From positions 2,418,001-2,482,000 of the forward strand of contig JACAAK010000006.1 of the NCBI GenBank assembly GCA_025093985.1: a stretch of 64,000 nt of DNA, written 5' to 3'. Source of the DNA: Calvatia gigantea. Taxonomy: Eukaryota > Basidiomycota > Agaricomycetes > Agaricales > Lycoperdaceae. Positions 56,690 to 64,000 of this stretch are shown here, in pieces. Every line of letters begins with the position of its first letter. The first letter of the stretch is position 1. A program made the translations under genes and the position numbers. Under the pieces are notes generated by a model. The model did no database searches. It had not been told where the DNA came from and worked only from the letters and a program-made list of their open reading frames with translations.

Positions 56690-56890
56690 GGGGATTCTTG
56701 GCCTGTGGGATTCTGCTTGTGTCAGGTGCAAGTGACCAAACGCGTTGAACGCCAACCAGAACGCCAATGCTCTCCACCAGTCTCCACCTCGTTGATGACC
56801 AGTGCCTTCGTCGCTAGCCATGGCATCCCCTTCAGCACCCACAAGGCCCAACCCACACCCATCGCTAATCGCGGGTACTGCGAGATGTGA
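56690..56890 (+). pseudogene. Relic of NDC1 5' leader and first codons
   Basis: GGGATTCTGCTTGTGTCAGG, CAAGTGACCAAACGCGTTGAACGCCAACC and GCCATGGCATCCCCTTCAGCAC parallel 62532-62670 at the NDC1 start (GGGATTCTGCTTACATCAGC, AGCGCGTTGAACGCCAACCA, ACCATGGCATCCCCTTCAAC). Similarity fades after about 15 codons. It is a partial copy of the leader and translation start, without the rest of the gene. Confidence 0.65.
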
Positions 56891-57336
56891 GACGAGAATC
56901 TTTTAGTTTGCCGATATTTTCTGTTGTGGAGTTGGAACACGACGGAATTTTGAAGGATTAGAATTTGGTAGTTAAATCGCGTAGATGTGGGGTGGTTTCC
57001 ACGGCACTCAATGACTGTCAATCTAGCAGGGCTTCGTGACCTATACACTTTAATCGCCCCAGCCAAGGCAAGTTGCCGTACGTGATGATTCGAACGGGGA
57101 GTGAAAATAATCATCAGAGATAAATTTTGTTTCTGCAATCAGTGAGGATCGAGCCCAAACCCCGCCGCTCAGTAATGTTAAGTACACAGAAGTACTGCGG
57201 ATACTTGAGTCTTGAGTTCATCATGATCGATCACGTGCGCGAGCAGTCGTGAGAACAAAGCAAACGGCGAAATGCGCTCTGGACATCGTTCAACGTTCAA
57301 CGGCGAACACATTCAGCTTTCAAGCTTCTTCGTATC
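56891..57336 (+). promoter_or_regulatory. Upstream region of HNH copy F
   Basis: From about 57185 onward the sequence resembles the region before copy D. The earlier part has no recognised feature. Confidence 0.4.
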
Positions 57337-58663
57337 ATGGCCCAGGCTTCCCGGACTGTCTGGAAAGCAACCGCCCTGCCCCCTCCGGAGGAAGCCAAGT
57401 CCCTTCCTGACGTTCCCAATGCCCTTAGTGCATATAAAGTTTGTCTTGAGTTCGAGTGCAGGACCGAGGAAAGGATCAAGGCCGGAGCCGAATCATCAAA
57501 ATCCCAGGTTGCAGACCTTCAACTTATGCTTATACACGCAAGAATTTTAGGCTACTTGCTTCTCTTCGCCCCTTCGCACCTCGCGTTGGCGCAGCTCGTC
57601 ACCCAAATTCATTCTTGTAATAACAAAGGCGACAGGTACGACAACTTGAACGAGCTAGGGAAGTCCTTTCTGTACTTCTTCATCGTACCCTGTAAGTCTC
57701 TCTACCTGGCACTGCCGAGAAATCCAGGACCTTATAGTGATCAGTCAAAAAGTTCAAAGGGAACAAGACCCCTGCGACATCAGAACACCCTAGCCGTCCA
57801 TCATTCGATAGGGACAGAAAGGCACTCATGGGTAACCTCAAGGAAGCGCCAAAGGATCACAAACAGGCAAAAGAACGAGTATGCAGTCGATTGCGATCTG
57901 CTGTTTATTATTGACAGACAAATAGGCCCTTTATCGCGATGGGTATCGTTGTAGAATCACAGGAATGTACGATATGTTGGCATTACAACTCGACATTGGC
58001 ACCGAGGATGAGATAAATGCGGCTGGCGCAGTCAATACGGAATGCGCGCATATTATACCGGAGAGCACGTTTTTCAATATAACGGCTAACCAAGAAAAGG
58101 TATGTTTGTTTCCGTGTAATAGCTCACTCTGTCGTTGACACCTTCGTGTTCAGGCGGCTTATGCTGCAACTGTCTTAACCGTCTTGGAGCGCTTCGGTTT
58201 CCCTACCAAACGATTAAATGGCGAGAAGATACATTCGCTTTTCAATGTTATAACGATGGAGAAGAATGTGCACGACTTCTTTGATCGGTTAGACCTTTGG
58301 TTAGAGAAGACGGTGAGCATTGCGTTCGTGACCCATTTCTCCCTAATCGGTTTCGATATCCAGGATATTACGAATCAGTATCGTCCAGATTCCTCCGCTA
58401 AAGTGATTCGTATACGTCTACCTCATGTCATCAAGTTCACTTCGACAGATCCTGAGCACCTTCAGGCGCCTTCTCCGGAGCTCCTGGCATTGCACGCGAC
58501 ATGTGCGAAGGTTGCGCACATGTCTGGTGCAGCTGAATACATCAACAAATTTGACCGTGATTTGGACTACTTGGACGTTTTGGCGTCGGATGGAACTTCG
58601 GCCGCAGTCTTAGATCATGTTATTTGGGAGAAGTTAGGCAATTCAGTGGACGTTGGGGCATGA
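57337..58663 (+). CDS. HNH_2-family protein, copy F (intact)
   Basis: Five exons join in phase: 57337-57691, 57745-57878, 57926-58099, 58154-58312 and 58364-58663 (373 residues). The N-terminal helical part is MAQASRTVWKATALPPPEEA, SAYKVCLEFECRTEERIKAG and ARILGYLLLFAPSHLALAQL. A basic link follows (TPATSEHPSRPSFDRD, APKDHKQAKER). The HNH_2 core is DGYRCRITGMYDMLALQLDI, TECAHIIPESTFFNI (His), GEKIHSLFNVITMEKNVHDF (Asn, His) and DRLDLWLEKT. C-terminus: DITNQYRPDSSAKV, HVIKFTSTDPEHLQAPSPEL and ALHATCAKVAHMSGAAEYIN, ending GNSVDVGA. All three HNH residues are present. HNH domains are metal-dependent nucleases; the cellular role of this fungal family is unknown to me. Confidence 0.85.
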
Positions 58664-59201
58664 AGGAGTAGAAAACCCCGGCGCAGACTCAAGAATCATA
58701 GCAGTGATTAGTGAAGTGGTAGGAAAGAAGGTGGAAGGGAGGAGGTTCCAAATAAGTAGTGTCTTGTAAAAGAGTGAAAATGTAAGTACATGTTTTGAAG
58801 ACTCTGGGCGATGTTATGCACTCGACACTACCCCCTTGTCACCCCTCCCCTTGGGCGTATCAACCTGGCTCATCCCGGATCCATTTCAACTACTGCTGAC
58901 TGCTGAGCTTCTTTTACCACCTTAACCATCCTGCGCCAAGTGACCATGAGGTTTGTGAGTTAGCTGCCCGCTCATTGCGGATGCAGCTTTGCAGATGTCC
59001 GAGATACCACAAACATTTCATTCAGCCGGCTTGAATGGGTGCACATGCTTAAGTGGCTCAACGTTCAATATTTCAGTGGTGCAGTGCGCTTAGTCAGCGT
59101 CAACAGCGTCAAGTGATCCAAACGTCTTGAACGTCAACCGGAGCGTTAACGCCCTCCTCCTCATCGATGACCACGGCGACGACGTGGCTTCTCAAGTACT
59201 C
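58664..59201 (+). promoter_or_regulatory. Spacer and NDC1-like leader before HNH copy G
   Basis: The last 110 bp (from about 59090) match the leader of NDC1: AAGTGATCCAAACGTCTTGA, GCGTTAACGCCCTCCT and GATGACCACGGCGACGACGT. The rest has no recognised feature. Confidence 0.55.
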
Positions 59202-60567
59202 ATGGCCCTGAACTCCCAGAATGTCATGACAGCAACTGCCCTACCCACCTGTGAGGGGGCCAAGCCGCCCATTAACAACCCCGATGCTCTTAGTGCATAC
59301 GAGCTTTGTCTTCGGTTAGAGCGCGATGCCGCACAGAAGATCAAAGCCAACGAAACTACATCCAAAAATAACTCAAAATCCCAAGCCGCAAATCAAAATA
59401 GAGACCCCAAACTGACCCTCATTCATGCAAGAATATTAGGTTACCTGCTTCTTTTTGCTCCTTCACATGATGCGTCGACGGAGCTCGCCAAGGAAATTCG
59501 ATCTTGTAGTACCGAAGGCGACCCATATGACAATCTGGACGACTTAGGGAAGTCCTTTATGTATTTCTTCATTGTGCCGTGTAAGTTTGTCTACATGGCA
59601 CTGTCGAGCAATCCAGGACCTAACCACGATCAGTCAGGAAATCTAAATGGAAGCTCCCCGCGAGATCAGAATACTCGAGCCGCCGGTCGTCATTCAATAG
59701 GGACAGAGTGTCACTCATGGGTAACCTCAAGGAAGTGCCGAAGGATCACAAGCAGGCAAAAGAACGGGTATGGAACCGATTACTATCTGCTGTTTATCAT
59801 TGACACAGACACGACTAACATATAGGCCCTTTATCGCGATGGGTATCGGTGTATAATCACAGGAAAGTACGATGTGTTGGCAACACGACTCGACATTGAT
59901 ACTAAGGAGGCGAGAATTGCGGCTGGCGTAGCCTACACAGGGTGCGCCCATATTGTACCGGAGTGCACGTACCTCAATGTAGCAGGTGTGGGTCACGAAG
60001 TGAAGGTGTGTTTTTTCCGTATGAATCTCACTTTGTCATTAACCTTTTAGTGTTCAGGCGGATTATGCTGCAACTGTCTTAACGGTCTTGGAGCGCTTCG
60101 GTTTCCCTACCAAACAATTGAATGGCGAGAAGATACATTCTCTTTTCAACATCATGACGATGGAAAAGAACGTGCATGACTTCTTTGATCGGTTGGACCT
60201 TTGGTTAGAGAAGACAGTGAGCATTGCATTCTTGACTCATTTCTCCCTAATCGGCCTCGACATCCAGGACATTACGAATCAGTATCGTCCAACTTCCTCC
60301 CTTGAAGAGTTTTATCCATCTCTCCCTCAGGTCGTCGAGTTCACTCCGACAGATCCTGAGCGCTTCCAGGTACCTTCTCCGGAGCTCCTGGCATTGCACG
60401 CGACATGTGCGAAGGTTGCGCACATGTCTGGTGCAGCTGAATACATCGATGAATTTGATCGTGATTTGGACTACTTGGACGTTTTAGCGTCGGATGGAGC
60501 TTCGGCCGCAGTCTTAGATCATGTTATTTGGGAGAAGTTAGGCAATTCAGTGGACGTTGGGGCATGA
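59202..60567 (+). CDS. HNH_2-family protein, copy G (intact)
   Basis: Exons 59202-59580, 59634-59767, 59826-60005, 60058-60216 and 60268-60567 join in phase (383 residues). ATG 59202 (MALNSQNVMTATALPTCEGA) is in a leader shared with NDC1, so the first residues differ from copy F. Then: LSAYELCLRLERDAAQKIKA, LIHARILGYLLLFAPSHDAS and LDDLGKSFMYFFIVP. HNH_2 core: DGYRCIITGKYDVLATRLDI, TGCAHIVPECTYLNVAGVGH, FNIMTMEKNVHDFFDRLDLW. Tail: QVVEFTPTDPERFQVPSPEL, ATCAKVAHMSGAAEYIDEFD and GNSVDVGA. All introns have canonical ends and the last is 51 nt. The His-Asn-His set is complete. With copy F, the best candidate for a working gene of this array. Confidence 0.87.
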
Positions 60568-60863
60568 AGGAGTAGAAACCACGGGTGCAGGCTCAAGAAC
60601 TATAGCAGTGATTAGTGAAATGGTAGGAAAGAAGGTGGAAGGGAGGAGGTTCCAAATAAGTAGTGTCTAATAAAAGAGTGGAAAACATGAATCTTGCACA
60701 GCCTATAGCATAGAGGTTAGGAGGGGTCGTCCGAGTGGTCAGTATTTTATTGGTGCAGGGCGCTTAGTCAGCGTCAAGTGACACAAATGCCTTGAACGTC
60801 AACTGGAATGTTAACGCCCTCCTCGTCGATGACCGCGGCGACGACGTGGCTTCTCAGGTACTC
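60568..60863 (+). promoter_or_regulatory. 3' flank of G and NDC1-like leader before copy H
   Basis: The first part repeats the 3' flank of copy F (GTGATTAGTGAA, GGTAGGAAAGAAGGTGGAAG). The last 110 bp again match the NDC1 leader (GTCAAGTGACACAAATGCCT, GTTAACGCCCTCCT). Confidence 0.55.
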
Positions 60864-62228
60864 ATGGCCTTAAACTCCCAGATGGACATAAAAGCAACTC
60901 CATTACCCCCCCGTGAGGGAGCCCAGCCGCTCATTGACAACTTTGATGCTCTTAGTGCCTACGAACTCTGTCTTCGGTTAGAGCGCAATGCGGCACAAAA
61001 GATCAAAGCTGAAACTACATCCGAAAATAACTCGAAATCCCATGCCGCAAGTCAAAAAAGAGACCCCAAACTGACCCTCGTTCATGCAAGGATCTTAGGT
61101 TACCTGCTTCTTTTTGCTCCTTCGCACGATGCGTTGGCGGAGCTCGCCAAGGAAATTCGATCTTGTAGTACCGAAGGCAACCAACACGACAACCTAGATG
61201 ACTTAGGGAAGGCCTTTATGTATTTCTTCATTGTGCCGTGTGAGTCTGTCTACATGGTACCGCCGAGCAATCCAGGACCTGACCACGACCAGTCAGGAAA
61301 TCCAGAGGGAAGACCCCTGCGGCATCAGAATACTCGAGCCGACGCTCGTCGTTCAATAGGGACAGAGTGTCACTCATGGGTGATCTCAGGGAAGTGCCGA
61401 AGGATCACAAACAGGCAAAAGAACGGGTATGCAACCAGTTACTATCTGCTGCTTATCGTTGACACAGATACAACTATACGTATAGGCCCTTTACCGCGAT
61501 GGGTATCGGTGTTTAATCGCGGGAACGTACGATATGTTGGCAATAGAACTCGACATCGGTACTGAAGAGGCGGAAATTGCGGCTGGCGTAGCCTACACAA
61601 AATGCATCCATATTGTACCGGAGTGCACGTACCTTAATGTAGTAGGTGCGGGTCACGAAGCGAAGGCGTGTTTTTTCCGTATGACATCGTACTCTGTCAT
61701 TGACCTCTTAGTGTTCAGGCGGCTTATGCTGCAACTGTCCTGACCGTCTTGGAGCGTTTTGGTTTCCCTACCAAACAATTGAATGGCGAGAAGATACATT
61801 CTCTTTTCAACGTCATGACAATGGCGCATAATGCGTACGACTTCTTTGATCGGTTAGATCTTTGGTTAGAAAAAACGGTGAGCATTGTGTTCGTGACTCA
61901 TTTCTCCCTAATCGGCCTTGATATACAGGATATTACGAACCAGTATCGTCCAAATTCCTCCGTTAAAGTGATTCGTCTACGTCTACCTCAGGTCATCACG
62001 TTCACTTCGCCAGATCCTGAGAACCTTCAGGTACCTTCTCCGGAGCTCCTGGCGTTGCACGCAATATGTGCGAAGGTTGCGCACATGTCTGGTGCAGCCA
62101 AATGTATCAACGAGTTTGATTATGTTCTGGACCACTTAGACGTTTTGGCGTCAGATGGGAGTTCGTCTGCAGCCTTGCACCATGCCATCTGGGAGAAATT
62201 GGGCAACTCGGTGGATGTCGAGACGTAA
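60864..62228 (+). CDS. HNH_2-family protein, copy H (core residues altered)
   Basis: Exons 60864-61239, 61293-61426, 61486-61665, 61719-61877 and 61929-62228 line up exactly with copy G. It reads MALNSQMDIKATPLPPREGA, YELCLRLERNAAQKIKAETT and VHARILGYLLLFAPSHDALA. The core has changed: CLIAGTYD in place of CIITGKYD, CIHIVPECTYLNV with the first His kept, and FNVMTMAHNAYDFFDRL where F and G have NVHDFFD, so the last HNH histidine is now tyrosine. The third intron begins GC (AAG|GCGTGT) instead of GT. This may be used poorly or not at all. The C-terminus is complete (GNSVDVET). Likely decaying or a catalytically dead paralogue. It is the copy nearest to NDC1. Confidence 0.75.
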
Positions 62229-62653
62229 AAATTTAGAAATTACTAGTAGTAGTCCACTGTGGGTGTATTAAAGTGGTACCCGCTGCTACGCGGGTAGGAA
62301 TTCGGCGGGAATTCGTTCAACGGAGGCGTATCATCATCGCAAACGCTGTGTTCGCAGTATTTTATTAACTAGGAAATAATGTACTTTCTCAATGGGAGAT
62401 ATACGACGAGGAGAAGGAGTTATTATTGGGCCTGTATGAAATTTTATGAATTTACTATGCCGCAGAGTGTAAGAAGAGATTTCTTTGGCTTATCGGGCCC
62501 TGGACCACCTTGCAGGCGGTCATGGAAAAGGTCAGGGCTGGGATTCTGCTTACATCAGCATCAAGTGACCCAAGCGCGTTGAACGCCAACCACAACAATA
62601 ACGCCCTCCTGCTCGTCGACGACCACGGCGACGACGTGTCTTCGTCTCTAACC
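62229..62653 (+). promoter_or_regulatory. F-box relic and promoter/leader of NDC1
   Basis: At about 62280-62380 a weak relic of the F-box 3' end occurs (GCAGTATTTTATTAACTAGG, AATAATGTACTTTC), matching the one after copy E. From about 62525 the leader shared with HNH copies G and H and with 56.7 kb begins, and runs to the NDC1 ATG. Confidence 0.5.
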
Positions 62654-64000
62654 ATGGCATCCCCTTCAACACCTGCAAGCTCCCGACCCACACCCATCAG
62701 AGCCATTCCCTCAAGCCTCGCTATCAAAACCGCACCGACAATTCCACCACCCACCGAAACTTACGAACCGCTTGTGAAGGCCGTGCTCCGACATCGGGTT
62801 GTGTGCAATATCTTTCCCAAATCAGGTCTTTTGACTTGGGCCATTGTCGTGGTTGCGATTCTATGGCAACAAAATGTGGCCTCCATGAACATTGGCCAGA
62901 TCCTGGTCGTACCTTTTCGACCTTTGACAGTGATAGCGTCGTCTATCGTCTGGCTGTTGATGGTACTACCGATTATCGTGTTACGAAAATTGCTTCTGAC
63001 TTGTAAGCCTTCGTTTAAGACTGGTTTCTTTGATTATGCTGAAACCGGTTTCTGAATCAACTAGCAACCAGAACGCCAGCCACATCTCCTGCTAGTTCCC
63101 TCTCCGTTGCATTGACCAAACCTAGCACGCGACGTGCATTACTCGTATATGCTGTTTCTGCACTCGCATTGGTTGTAGTTCACGCGGCTATGGCCTCTGC
63201 AATAGAGCCCGTAGATCCCAAACTTCGGCTCTTCGTCAAGTCGAAGTGCGTAGTTGACACGACACCACCCTGAAACTCCTCTAACTTGACGCTTTAATGC
63301 AGAAAACACCCACACTATTTGAACGGGCGCTTTCTTTTCCTCCTCATCTCCCAACTTGCCATTGCCTTGAGTTATGGAGTCAGGAACATCATGTTGGATC
63401 GTTTCGTTTTCAAGTGGAGTATTGCGAGCCAGGTTCGTGACCTTCTTTATAATACGGGGGTAATTCTCATGCTCCATGTTCCAGAAAGACGATGCCACCA
63501 CCAGTGTCACTCTCTTTGATATTATAAGAGCATCTACTATCTCGGCTTTGTTGTCGGCATTGGCTTTGCCAGTGGCAGCAGGAGTCTTCACGTTGACTCG
63601 AATGTTACTTCCCATTCTCTACAGGGTCCCCGTTGTCTCCGCTCTCCTGAAACCCTTCACGGCTCATTTCCTCCGCGGATCATGGTCCATTCTCCTCCCA
63701 CTCCAACACATCGACCTCGTCCGCCGAGCATTTAATCTTGGATTCATGACCTTTTTCATTTGGGAGATCGCTGACACGCTATTCGACCTCAACGTGGCCA
63801 AGGTCTGTTTCCACTCCTCGTTGCACCCCTGAGTACTACTCATGATTGGTTTCACGGATCAATTATATACCTCTAGCAAATCCCTGTCGCACATCTCACT
63901 GCGGACCCAAACCAAACGTTAATCTCAGCTATATCCTCAAACGATACCATTTTCAGATATTTCGCCTATTCCGAACTTTGCACGTTCGCCGAGGACGGCT
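62654..64000 (+). CDS. Nucleoporin Ndc1, N-terminal part (runs off window)
   Basis: Ndc1 is the transmembrane nucleoporin that anchors nuclear pores and spindle pole bodies in the nuclear envelope. ATG 62654 (MASPSTPASSRPTPI). A conserved opening: YEPLVKAVLRHRVVCNIFPK, then TM1 (LLTWAIVVVAILW) and TM2 (LTVIASSIVWLLMVLPIIVL). Next exon: TRTPATSPASSLSVALTKPS and the TM segment ALLVYAVSALALVVVHAAMA. Then VKSK joined by an intron to KHPHYLNGRFLFLLISQLAI and NIMLDRFVFKWSIASQ, and by the next to KDDATTSVTLFDIIRASTIS. Further: GSWSILLPLQHIDLVRRAFN, IWEIADTLFDLNVAK and, after the last intron, QIPVAHLTADPNQTLISAIS and YFAYSELCTFAEDG at the edge. Splice phases agree. The C-terminal half is beyond the window. 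Confidence 0.85.

Noticed and set aside
58313..58363. Extra 17 residues (VSIAFVTHF...) in HNH copies F-H
   Set aside because: The 51-nt stretch has GT-AG ends, and its counterpart in copies C and E is 50 nt, which would break the frame; it is an intron that happens to be open in F-H.
1..64000. CRISPR arrays, bacterial operons or IS elements
   Set aside because: No regularly spaced direct repeats were seen, and gene structure (spliceosomal introns) is eukaryotic.

Overview
This is a gene-dense window from a filamentous fungus, most likely a basidiomycete of the Agaricomycetes. The evidence is: many short (about 49-65 nt) GT-AG introns; a tRNA-Pro with an intron; fungal single-copy genes (Sae2/Ctp1, Ndc1, an Ecm14-type carboxypeptidase); and expanded accessory families typical of mushroom-forming fungi (TKL-like kinases, NACHT NTPases, F-box proteins, HNH_2 genes, POT transporters). 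I cannot name the species.

Layout. 0.75-1.7 kb: a mini-gene with two Spa2 homology repeats. 1.7-8.5 kb: a decayed accessory block with a TKL-like kinase pseudogene split by a solo LTR, a NACHT NTPase with frameshifts, and a second kinase relic directly downstream that may once have been fused to the NACHT gene. 8.9-19.3 kb: three intron-rich POT/PTR2 peptide transporters (one minus, two tandem plus) and a small membrane protein. 20.5-21.7 kb: an F-box/LRR gene. 22.6-24.9 kb: two tandem short-chain-dehydrogenase-like genes lacking the usual active-site lysine. 25.3-26.5 kb: a secreted PBP-like protein with a C-terminal frameshift. 26.7-29.0 kb: Sae2/Ctp1. 29.4-30.8 kb: an unrecognised nuclear-type protein. 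31.1 kb: tRNA-Pro(AGG). 32-33.7 kb: a NACHT pseudogene that has lost its P-loop. 34.3-36.2 kb: a large single-exon membrane glycoprotein. 37.5-39.4 kb: an Ecm14-type pseudo-carboxypeptidase with a 7-nt microexon.

36-62 kb is dominated by one family: at least eight copies, plus a fragment, of an HNH_2-type nuclease-domain gene. Two (57.3 and 59.2 kb) look intact. The others carry nonsense, truncation, internal duplication, splice-site loss, catalytic-residue loss or a solo LTR. Interspersed are an F-box gene whose start codon is split by an intron, a third kinase pseudogene, a P-loop-bearing NACHT fragment and relic F-box 3' ends. The window ends in NDC1, which runs off the edge. The 5' leader of NDC1 is shared with the two nearest HNH copies and with a relic at 56.7 kb.

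Inference: conserved housekeeping genes alternate with birth-and-death clusters of regulatory and defence-like families (STAND NTPase, kinase, F-box, HNH). These clusters have grown by segmental duplication and been broken by LTR insertion. Whether the HNH, NACHT and kinase genes act together is not shown by the sequence.
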